Assembly: GCF_002813775.1 (NCBI RefSeq) | Contig: NZ_CP020370.1 | Location: 6,535,501-6,599,500 of the forward strand | Direction of reading: 5' to 3' | Length of the DNA: 64,000 nucleotides | DNA from: Candidatus Thiodictyon syntrophicum | GTDB lineage: Bacteria; Pseudomonadota; Gammaproteobacteria; Chromatiales; Chromatiaceae | Shown here: in pieces, positions 38,343-48,229 of the stretch | Layout of the letters: each line of letters starts with the position of its first letter | Position numbering within the stretch: the first letter of the stretch is position 1 | Translations under genes and position numbers: made by a program | Notes under the pieces: model-generated | Database searches by the model: none | The model's input: the letters and a program-made list of their open reading frames with translations, nothing else | Told to the model about the DNA's origin: nothing

Positions 38343-38520
38343 GTCCGCAAATGAACGCCAATGAACGCAAATAAGAAAAATAGCTGCAACCTATTGTTCA
38401 AAAAAGCAACGTTGAAGAATCATTGGCTGCTATAGTAGCGTTCGCCGGCCCTGGCGGTGACGCCGGCCCATCCTCTGAATCCTTATCTTATTTGCGTTCA
38501 TTGGCGTTCATTTGCGGACG
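38343..38520. repeat. GCAAATGAACGCAAAT inverted repeat element, copy 3
   Basis: The arms CCGCAAATGAACGCCAATGA and the complementary TTGGCGTTCATTTGCGG enclose a core unrelated to copies 1 and 2. It fills most of the gap between coaE and the acetolactate synthase gene. Confidence 0.82.
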
Positions 38521-38598
38521 AACATTCTTTCCGGGCACGGTGCTTTCTGGGATCATGGGCACCATGCCTCCCCGTTTCCCAGGACCTACCCGATCCCC

Positions 38599-40344
38599 AT
38601 GAATGCCCCAGAGACCCTCGCCCTGCGCACCGGCGCCGCCGTGTTATTCGATGTGTTGACAGATCTCGGTGTCGAAACCATCTTCGGCCACACCGGCGGG
38701 GCCGTGATTCCGCTCCATGTCGAGCTGAACAAACGCCTGCGCGGCGGCGCGCCCTGCCCGCACTTCATCATGTGCCGCCAGGAGTCCGGGGCCGGGCACG
38801 CCGCGGAGGGCTATGCCCGCACGAGCGGCCGGGTGGGCGTGGCGCTCGCCACCTCCGGACCCGGGTCGACCAACCTCACCACCCCCATCGCGGACGCCTA
38901 CAAGGACTCCATCCCGACGCTCTTCATCACCGGGCAGGTGCCGAGCGGGGCCATCGGCTCCGACGCCTTCCAGGAGGTGGACACGGTCGGCGTCACCCGG
39001 GCCATCTCCAAGCACAACTACCTGGTCAAAGACGTGCGTGACCTGGAGTGGGTGCTGCGCGAGGCCTATGCCCTGGCCGGCAGCGGTCGCCCCGGCCCGG
39101 TGGTGGTGGACATCTGCAAGGACGTGCAGCTCGCGCCCCTGACCCACAGCAACCCGCCCCGTCGTCGCTACCACGAGTCGATCCCCTTCGACCCGGCCCG
39201 GGCCGACGCCATCCTCGCCGCCCTGACCGCGGCCGCGCGCCCCGTGGTCAAGGCCGGCGGCGGCGTGATCCACGCCGGGGCCGCCGCCGCCCTGTGCCGC
39301 TTCGCGGAGCGTTTCGCGGTGCCGGTCACCACCACCTTCAACGGATTGGGCGCGATCCCCTTTGAGGACCCCCACAACCTGGGGATGCCCGGGATGCACG
39401 GCACCATCCCGGCCAACTACGCGCTGCGCGACGCCGACCTGATCCTGACCCTGGGCGGGCGCTTCGACGACCGCGTGGCGGTGCGCGGCTTCGCCATCGA
39501 CAAGCAGATCGCCCAGGTCGACATCGACCCCTCCGAGATCGACAAGACAGTCGCGACCCATCTGCACCTGGTCGCGGGGGCGGATGCCTTCCTGGACTAT
39601 GCCCTGGCGAGCGGCCGGGACGCCCGGCACCCGGACTGGATGGCCCAGGTGCAGGAGTGGCGCACCCAACTGCCCAAGCCCTATCAGAGCGGCCCCCACC
39701 TCAAGCCCCAGGCCGTGATCGAGACCATCTCCGAACTGACCGGCGGTGATGCCACCCTGGTCACCGGGGTCGGCCAGCACCAGATGTGGGCGGCCCAGTA
39801 TTACCGCTTCCAGCGCCCGCGCCAGTGGATCAGCTCCGGCGGACTCGGGACCATGGGCTTCGGCTTGCCCGCCGCCATCGGCGCCTGGTTCGCCGACCCC
39901 AGCCGCCCGGTGGTCCTGATCGACGGCGACGGCAGCTTCCAGATGAACATCCAGGAACTGGGCACGGTCGTAGCCCAGCGGATCCCGCTCAAGATGTTCG
40001 TGCTCAACAACAACTTCCTGGGGATGGTCCGCCAATGGGAGGACATGATGGACGCCGGGATGCACTATGAGACCTGCCTCTCGCGCACCGCCGAGTGCGA
40101 CCCGGACTGCACCGACATCGACGCAGGCTGCCGCCGCCAGATCCCCAACCTCACCGGGCTCAAATACGTCTACCCCCGGCTCAAGACCCTGCGCATCCGC
40201 ACCAATGAGGAACTGCGCGAGGGGGTTGCCTGGGCGCTGGCCCAGGAGCATCCGGTACTGGTGGACTGCTGGGTCGACAAGGCGGAGAACGTCCTGCCGA
40301 TGGTGCGGCCGGGGAACACCCTGTACCAGATGGTCGAGGCTTGA
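38599..40344 (+). CDS. Acetolactate synthase large subunit (ThDP enzyme), variant with Cys-rich insert
   Basis: The product is 581 aa. ThDP-family hallmarks are the catalytic Glu in MCRQESGAGHAAEGYAR, GVALATSGPGSTN, the FAD-domain LILTLGGRFDDRV, and the ThDP/Mg motif LIDGDGSFQMNIQELGTVV with LNNNFLGMVRQWEDM. It would condense two pyruvates (or pyruvate and 2-oxobutyrate) for branched amino-acid synthesis. Odd points: residues 493-511 carry four cysteines spaced C-x6-C-x3-C-x6-C (CLSRTAECDPDCTDIDAGC), not usual in IlvB, and no small subunit gene follows. It could be a paralogue with another 2-oxoacid substrate. Start chosen at MNAPETLALR; weak ribosome site. Confidence 0.85.
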   Translation: MNAPETLALRTGAAVLFDVLTDLGVETIFGHTGGAVIPLHVELNKRLRGGAPCPHFIMCRQESGAGHAAEGYARTSGRVGVALATSGPGSTNLTTPIADAYKDSIPTLFITGQVPSGAIGSDAFQEVDTVGVTRAISKHNYLVKDVRDLEWVLREAYALAGSGRPGPVVVDICKDVQLAPLTHSNPPRRRYHESIPFDPARADAILAALTAAARPVVKAGGGVIHAGAAAALCRFAERFAVPVTTTFNGLGAIPFEDPHNLGMPGMHGTIPANYALRDADLILTLGGRFDDRVAVRGFAIDKQIAQVDIDPSEIDKTVATHLHLVAGADAFLDYALASGRDARHPDWMAQVQEWRTQLPKPYQSGPHLKPQAVIETISELTGGDATLVTGVGQHQMWAAQYYRFQRPRQWISSGGLGTMGFGLPAAIGAWFADPSRPVVLIDGDGSFQMNIQELGTVVAQRIPLKMFVLNNNFLGMVRQWEDMMDAGMHYETCLSRTAECDPDCTDIDAGCRRQIPNLTGLKYVYPRLKTLRIRTNEELREGVAWALAQEHPVLVDCWVDKAENVLPMVRPGNTLYQMVEA

Positions 40345-40372
40345 ATAATCGCCCGCTGGGCGATTATTCAAG
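40340..40372. terminator. Perfect hairpin spanning the acetolactate synthase stop codon
   Basis: Arms CTTGAATAATCGCCC and GGGCGATTATTCAAG (15 bp, loop GCT) are perfectly complementary and include the TGA stop. No T-run follows, so termination is only a guess. The remaining gap to 40667 holds nothing I can identify. Confidence 0.45.
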
Positions 40373-40667
40373 TGGTTTAGTTCCAAGTGATCAGCGCCGT
40401 ACCGCAGCGGGGGGCAGGCGGGCAATGGCCCGAACCAGATCTCGGCAGGGCGTGACATACCAGCCCAGGGCAACGCCCTGGGTGACATGGTTGAAGATGT
40501 CTAGCATTGAAAGGGCGTGACCTGGGGTCGGATTCGCCGACGGCTGAGTTTCGACGCTAATTGCCTAAGTCTACAATGAATACGGAGGATTGAGCCGACG
40601 GGCCGGTTCAAGCGGGTGGGGCGGAACGCGTAGCGGTTCCGCCACCTGCGGCGTATGTGCTATGGCA

Positions 40668-41363
40668 TCACAGAACCCGCGCCGACTCGGCGGCGAGGGT
40701 CGGATCGAGCGTATGCCCGGTGCGGCAGGACTGGATGCGGTGCTCACGCACCCCCAGCGCGGCGAGGCGCTCGGGCAGCGTCGCCAGTTGGGCGGGGCCA
40801 TCCTGGCCGGGCATCAGGGTGGTGCGCACCTGCAGCGGTACTCCGGCCGCGAGCAGAAGGCGCAGGCTCGCCCAGGCGCGCTCGCCTGAGCCGGGGACGC
40901 CGGTGATGGCCGGGTAGTGCTCCGGCAGGGCCTTGATGTCGAGCCCGACCCAATCGAGTAGCGGCAGCAGTGCCTCGATGCGCGCCGGATAGGCCCCGGA
41001 ACTGTGCAGCCCGACCTTGAAGCCCAGGGCGCGGGCTTGCGTCATGGCCGCCCCCAGTGCGGGCTGGAGGGTCGGCTCACCGCCGCTGAAGACCACCGCG
41101 TCCAGGAGTCCGCGACGGGCTTCAAGGAAGGCGCGCACCTGGGCCCAGGGGATCAACTCCGCTGCGCGCGGGGGCAGCAGGTGGCCGTTGTGGCAATAGC
41201 GGCAGCGCCAGGGGCAGCCTTGGCAGAAGACCACGGCGGCGAGTTCGCCGGGGTAGTCGACGGTGGTCAGGGGCGTGAGGCCGCCGACGCGCAGTTCCCG
41301 CCGGGCGCTCGTCGGCGGCACCGGCGCAGCGGTGATCAACTGCGGCGACTGCGCAATTCCCAT
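40668..41363 (-). CDS. nrdG: Anaerobic ribonucleotide reductase activating protein (radical SAM)
   Basis: The product is 231 aa. The radical-SAM cluster motif is CQGCPWRCRYCHNG (C-x3-C-x2-C), followed by AVVFSGGEPTLQPALG, the SAM-binding GGE. It should use an iron-sulfur cluster and S-adenosylmethionine to form the glycyl radical on the NrdD system. It matches the NrdG/pyruvate formate-lyase activase-like class found with long NrdD proteins. The start has AAGGA 7 bases upstream. It is the last gene of the minus-strand nrdD, radical-domain, nrdG set, separated by a repeat element. Confidence 0.92.
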   Translation of the reverse strand: MGIAQSPQLITAAPVPPTSARRELRVGGLTPLTTVDYPGELAAVVFCQGCPWRCRYCHNGHLLPPRAAELIPWAQVRAFLEARRGLLDAVVFSGGEPTLQPALGAAMTQARALGFKVGLHSSGAYPARIEALLPLLDWVGLDIKALPEHYPAITGVPGSGERAWASLRLLLAAGVPLQVRTTLMPGQDGPAQLATLPERLAALGVREHRIQSCRTGHTLDPTLAAESARVL

Positions 41364-41395
41364 GGCGAATCCTTCAGGCCGGTAAAGAGGAGTTC

Positions 41396-41530
41396 AGCCG
41401 CAAATGAACGCAAATAAACGCTAATCATCAAGGCCCTGACGGTTCCCGCGGGATAGTCGTCCGGATGTCGTCCCACGGGTCGCAAGCACTCTTGAATTAT
41501 TTGCGTTCATTTGCGTTCATTTGCGGACAA
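41396..41530. repeat. GCAAATGAACGCAAAT inverted repeat element, copy 4
   Basis: It begins AGCCGCAAATGAACGCAAAT and ends TTGCGTTCATTTGCGG, with a distinct core. It lies between nrdG and the radical-domain gene. A diverged half (GCGTTGATTGGCGTTCAGG) remains near 41800-41820. Confidence 0.85.
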
Positions 41531-41544
41531 AATTCTTCCCGGAC

Positions 41545-41739
41545 TCAGGCGGCGGCCTGTTGGGGCGCGCGCAGCGGGGTGCCGCACGGATTCTCGGTGA
41601 AGTAGCAGCGCTCGCCATGCTCGGCGCGCTTGCCGACGTTGAAGGCGGCGACCGGGCGGTGGTAGCCCATGACCCGGGTCCAGACTTCGCAGCGGGTGCG
41701 CTCTTGCGGGTTCAGGCTGGCGGTGGTCAGTTCATTCAT
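41545..41739 (-). CDS. Detached glycyl-radical domain of anaerobic ribonucleotide reductase
   Basis: The product is 64 aa with a strong GAGGAG ribosome site upstream of the ATG. Its centre, EVWTRVMGYHRPVAAFNVGK then RAEHGERCYF, matches the C-terminal glycyl-radical segment of class III NrdD (R-V-x-G-Y, then R-P, N-x-GK, E, R). The Gly after RVM is the expected radical site (G25). The large NrdD gene upstream ends just after its zinc-binding region and lacks this segment. The two therefore probably act together as a split enzyme activated by NrdG. A spare-part role like that of GrcA is an alternative. Confidence 0.88.
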   Translation of the reverse strand: MNELTTASLNPQERTRCEVWTRVMGYHRPVAAFNVGKRAEHGERCYFTENPCGTPLRAPQQAAA

Positions 41740-41844
41740 GGTCTCGATCTCCTCGTCTCGTTGCTCGATTGCGGTCGGCGTGGCGGGGCCGACTGCTTTG
41801 CGTTGATTGGCGTTCAGGTGCGGCTAAGAGCTAAGCGCTAAGAG

Positions 41845-44811
41845 CTAAGTCGCGCTTACCCGCTTGCGCGCGATCAGTTCCTCATCGCACACCGGGCAGA
41901 ATTCATGCTCGCCGGCCAGATACCCGTGCTTGGGGCAGATGGAGAACACGGGGGTGACGGTGATATAGGGCAGGCGGAAGTTGGTGAGCGCGCGGCGCAC
42001 CAGCCGCTTGCACGCCTCCACACTGGAGACCTGCTCGCTCATATACAGATGCAGCACGGTACCACCGGTGTAGCGGGACTGGAGCGGCTCCTGCATCGCC
42101 AGGGCCTGGAAGGGGTCGTCCGTGAAGCCTACCGGCAGTTGGGTGCTGTTGGTGTAATAGGGCGCGTCCGGGGTCCCGGCCTGGAGGATGCCCGGGAAGC
42201 GCTTCTGGTCCTCGCGGGCGAAGCGATAGGTGGTCCCCTCCGCCGGGGTCGCCTCCAGGTTGTAGAGGTGGCCGGTGGTCTCCTGGAACTCCACCATGCG
42301 CGCGCGCACCCGGTCGAGCAGGCGGATGGCGAGTGCCTGGCCGAGGTCCGTGGTGATGTCCTCCCGGTCGCGGGTGAAGTTGCGGATCATCTCGTTGATC
42401 CCGTTCACCCCGATGGTGGAGAAGTGGTTGCGCAGGGTCCCGAGATACCGCTTGGTATAGGGGAAGAGCCCGGCGTCCAGGTGCCGCTGTACCACCTTGC
42501 GCTTGATCTCCAGGCTGTTGCGGGCGAGTTCGAGCAGCCGGTCCAGACGCGCCAGCAGGGCCGGCTCGTCGCCCGGGTGCTGGAAGCCCAGGCGGGCGCA
42601 ATTGATGGTGACGACACCGACCGAACCGGTCTGCTCGGCCGAACCGAAGAGCCCGTTGCCGCGCTTGAGCAATTCGCGCAGGTCGAGCTGCAGGCGGCAG
42701 CACATGGAGCGGACCATGTTCGGCGACAACTCGGAATTGATGAAGTTCTGGAAATACGGCAGGCCGTACTTGGCGGTCATGGCAAAGAGCCGATCCGCGT
42801 TCTCACTCTCCCAGGGGAAGTCCGGGGTGATGTTGTAGGTCGGGATCGGGAAGGTGAAGATCCGGCCCTTGGCGTCGCCCTCGGTCATCACCTCGATATA
42901 GGCGCGGTTGATGATGTCCATCTCGGCCTGGAGGTCGCCGTAGGTATAGGGCTGCTCCTCGCCCGCAATCACTGGCACCTGATCGCGCAGGTCCTCCGGG
43001 CAGACCCAATCGAAGGTGAGATTCGTAAAAGGCGTATTGCCGGTGATGAAGGTCTTGCCGTTGCGGCGTGCCACGAAGGTGCCGTTACGGGTGGTCGGGC
43101 ACCAAACCTTGCCCTTGTAAGCGCGACGCTCGATGAGCTGGATATAGGTCTCGCGGTTGCGGATCAGGTTCAGTACATGGACACCCGAGTCCTGGCGCGT
43201 ATAGACGCTGCTGCCGTAACCGGCCAGGGTGCAAAGCTCCTGGAGGGCATCCAGGTTGTCGCGATCGTTGGTGTAGATCCGGGTGCGGCCGTTCGGCTCG
43301 ATACTGCCGTCACCCTTGATGTAGGTGTCCAGAAAAAGCTGGATCTGGCGGACGGATAGGGTGCGGATCACCGCCGGAACGCATTTGCGTTCCAGATGGC
43401 CCAGCACGAAGTCACTGCCTTCCTGGTTCAGGCGATAACGGTAGACCGGGTAGTTCGAGTAGGTCCCGGTCTTCTCCAGCAGGTGATAGGAGAGCCCGAG
43501 TTCTTCGAGCAGCCAGGCGATCTCGGCCGCGTTCTCCGGATGGCCGGTCGATTGGAACAGGCTGATCCGGCGACGCCCGGCGCTGAAATCGAAGTTCCCC
43601 TCGGCGACCACCCAGGCCAGCAGCATCACCACCCGGTCGTCGATCTCAACCGTCGAATCGGTCTCCCAGGCGTTCGGGATGATGACCGGTGACTTGAGTG
43701 CCGCAACGTCTTCGATGTCTTCCAGGACCCACCGGTTATCGCTGTTGAAGACCTTGCGCAGGACCTTGTGCCCCGGGGTGATCCATTGCTCCTGGGTACG
43801 GTTGCGCAGGACGTACATCTCGCCGTCGAAGTCATAGGCCTTCACGGCCAGCGGCTCCAGATACTCCAGACGATTGTTGCGCCAATCGAAGGTCGCGATG
43901 CGCTCGCCGGTCTGAAGCTGGTCGTAGTGCTTCCAGCCCTGTTCGGTCAGACACTCGGTCTGCGCATCGACGCACTGGGTTCCCCACCGCGACGGCACAT
44001 TCAGGTTGTAGATCAGTTCCTGGATGCATTGCCGGACCTGGGCATAATCGAGCCGGTCCGTCCGCACGAAGGGGGCCATATAGGTATCGAAACTGGAGAA
44101 GGCCTGGGCGCCCGCCCACTCGTTCTGCAGGGTCCCCAGAAAATTCACGATCTGGCCCACGGCGCTCGACATGTGGCGCGGCGGCCCCGCCTCGACCCGC
44201 CCGGGTACGCCGTTGAGCCCCTCGTGCAGCAGGGTGCGCAGTGACCAGCCGGCGCAGTAGCCGCAGAGCATGTCCAGGTCATGGACGTGGATGGAACCGT
44301 CGCGGTGTACCTCGCCGATCTCGGGCGGGTAGACGTGGGACAGCCAGTAGTTGGCGATCATCTTGCCCGAGGTGTTGAGGATGAGCCCGCCGAGCGAGTA
44401 GCCCTGGTTGGCGTTGGCGGCCACCCGCCAGTCGGAGCGGTCCAGGTACTCGTCGATGGAGGCGGCCACGTCCACCAGGGTGCGGGTGTGGTCGCGCAGC
44501 CGGGTGTGCTGTTCGCGGTAGACGATGTAGGAGCGGGCGGTCTCGAAGTGGTTGGCCGCGATCAGCGTCTGCTCCACCACGTCCTGGATCGCCTCGATGT
44601 CCGGCGCCTTGGTGTGGCCGAAGCGGTGGGCCAGCACCTTGACCACCTGGGCGGTCAGCAGGCGCGACTCCATGTCGCCGTACTCGCCGCTCGCCTGGCC
44701 GGCGCGCAGGATGGCGGACTCGATCTTGGCGGCATCGAAGGGGACTTCCAGGCCGTCGCGCTTGAGGACCCGCAGGGGCAGGCTGGCGATGTTGGTGTGC
44801 GCGGTCCCCAT
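41845..44811 (-). CDS. nrdD: Anaerobic ribonucleoside-triphosphate reductase NrdD, with intein, lacking glycyl-radical domain
   Basis: The product is 988 aa, of which 313 (280-592) are an intein, leaving a 675-aa mature chain. An N-terminal ATP-cone regulatory domain (LRVLKRDGLEVPFDAAKIES) is followed by the class III core: DLDMLCGYCAGWSLRTLL, then VPSRWGTQ joined after splicing to TPFTNLTFDW. The C-terminus holds the zinc site CPKHGYLAGEHEFCPVCDEE and stops 7 residues later (LIARKRVSAT), without the glycyl-radical loop. That segment is encoded separately at 41545-41739. The enzyme reduces ribonucleoside triphosphates without oxygen. Two NrdR boxes precede the gene. Confidence 0.93.
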   Translation of the reverse strand: MGTAHTNIASLPLRVLKRDGLEVPFDAAKIESAILRAGQASGEYGDMESRLLTAQVVKVLAHRFGHTKAPDIEAIQDVVEQTLIAANHFETARSYIVYREQHTRLRDHTRTLVDVAASIDEYLDRSDWRVAANANQGYSLGGLILNTSGKMIANYWLSHVYPPEIGEVHRDGSIHVHDLDMLCGYCAGWSLRTLLHEGLNGVPGRVEAGPPRHMSSAVGQIVNFLGTLQNEWAGAQAFSSFDTYMAPFVRTDRLDYAQVRQCIQELIYNLNVPSRWGTQCVDAQTECLTEQGWKHYDQLQTGERIATFDWRNNRLEYLEPLAVKAYDFDGEMYVLRNRTQEQWITPGHKVLRKVFNSDNRWVLEDIEDVAALKSPVIIPNAWETDSTVEIDDRVVMLLAWVVAEGNFDFSAGRRRISLFQSTGHPENAAEIAWLLEELGLSYHLLEKTGTYSNYPVYRYRLNQEGSDFVLGHLERKCVPAVIRTLSVRQIQLFLDTYIKGDGSIEPNGRTRIYTNDRDNLDALQELCTLAGYGSSVYTRQDSGVHVLNLIRNRETYIQLIERRAYKGKVWCPTTRNGTFVARRNGKTFITGNTPFTNLTFDWVCPEDLRDQVPVIAGEEQPYTYGDLQAEMDIINRAYIEVMTEGDAKGRIFTFPIPTYNITPDFPWESENADRLFAMTAKYGLPYFQNFINSELSPNMVRSMCCRLQLDLRELLKRGNGLFGSAEQTGSVGVVTINCARLGFQHPGDEPALLARLDRLLELARNSLEIKRKVVQRHLDAGLFPYTKRYLGTLRNHFSTIGVNGINEMIRNFTRDREDITTDLGQALAIRLLDRVRARMVEFQETTGHLYNLEATPAEGTTYRFAREDQKRFPGILQAGTPDAPYYTNSTQLPVGFTDDPFQALAMQEPLQSRYTGGTVLHLYMSEQVSSVEACKRLVRRALTNFRLPYITVTPVFSICPKHGYLAGEHEFCPVCDEELIARKRVSAT
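43036..43974 (-). other. Intein with LAGLIDADG homing endonuclease inside NrdD (313 aa)
   Basis: It begins with Cys280 after SRWGTQ. Block A is CVDAQTECLTEQGWK; block B is QEQWITPGHKVL with the T-x2-H pattern (T345, H348). Two LAGLIDADG-like motifs are MLLAWVVAEGNFD and FLDTYIKGDGSIE, with acidic residues (E404, D501) in catalytic positions. It ends in TFITGN before TPFTNLTF, so Asn592 is the terminal Asn and Thr the +1 extein residue. The penultimate residue is Gly, not the usual His. The host protein reads through normally once it is removed. Confidence 0.93.
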
Positions 44812-44832
44812 GGCAGGCCCTCCCCCAGTGAA

Positions 44833-44879
44833 ATACTATATTTTGTGTCGGCGACTGTTCTGGACACAGTATATAGGGG
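44833..44879 (-). promoter_or_regulatory. Tandem NrdR boxes upstream of nrdD
   Basis: ATACTATATTTTGTGT (44833-44848) and ACACAGTATATAGGGG (44864-44879) match the NrdR consensus acaCwATATaTwGtgt at 14 and 13 of 16 positions. They are 31 bp apart, three helical turns, the normal NrdR layout. NrdR represses ribonucleotide reductase genes when dATP is plentiful. They lie 20-70 bp upstream of the nrdD start. Confidence 0.85.
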
Positions 44880-45190
44880 TCAGGGGGTTCCGGCAAGGTG
44901 GCCCGGGAGGGTCCGACGGACGGACGGCAGGGCGCCTGGGGCAGCGGTTGCGTTCCCTGCCCACCCGCAAATCCAGCGGCTCGCAAGAACAAGGAACGGG
45001 TTTGTTTTGGTTTTTGCTCGAAAACTAAAATACAAGGGGGGCCTATTTCAGTTTTTAGCGCGAAGCAGTGGCTCAAGTGCTTCCCGGTCGGGGTGAGCGA
45101 GACCGCCCGCGGCGGCGTGACCACCTTCGACGCGATCCTCAGGCCCCAGCGGGAGACGGACACCTGGCCTCCCGCTGCAAATTCTGTTAT

Positions 45191-45221
45191 CAAACACCCG
45201 CGACTCCACTACGGGTGTTTG
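45191..45221. other. Hairpin immediately before the second TIR gene
   Basis: Perfect 10-bp arms CAAACACCCG / CGGGTGTTTG with an 11-base loop end two bases before the ATG at 45224. They occupy the place of the ribosome site and could hide or replace it. The rest of 44880-45190 has no gene I can support. Confidence 0.5.
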
Positions 45222-45223
45222 CG

Positions 45224-48128
<2,905 letters not shown>

Positions 48129-48188
48129 TTATGGAGCCGGTCGCCGGTGGGAGCAAACCCGTGCTGCAATCGCCGTCAAACTGGTCGA

Positions 48189-48208
48189 TACTGTATATAA
48201 CAACAGTT
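48189..48208 (+). promoter_or_regulatory. LexA (SOS) box upstream of dnaE2
   Basis: TACTGTATATAACAACAGTT contains CTGT-N8-ACAG, matching the gammaproteobacterial LexA consensus closely. It lies 22-41 bases upstream of the dnaE2 GTG, so LexA should repress the gene until DNA damage. Confidence 0.85.
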
Positions 48209-48229
48209 TTCCACCAGGCGACCCCGATC

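Noticed and set aside
38644..40488. Minus-strand open frame of 614 codons opposite the acetolactate synthase gene
   Set aside because: Antisense shadow of a GC-rich gene; no domain or ribosome site.
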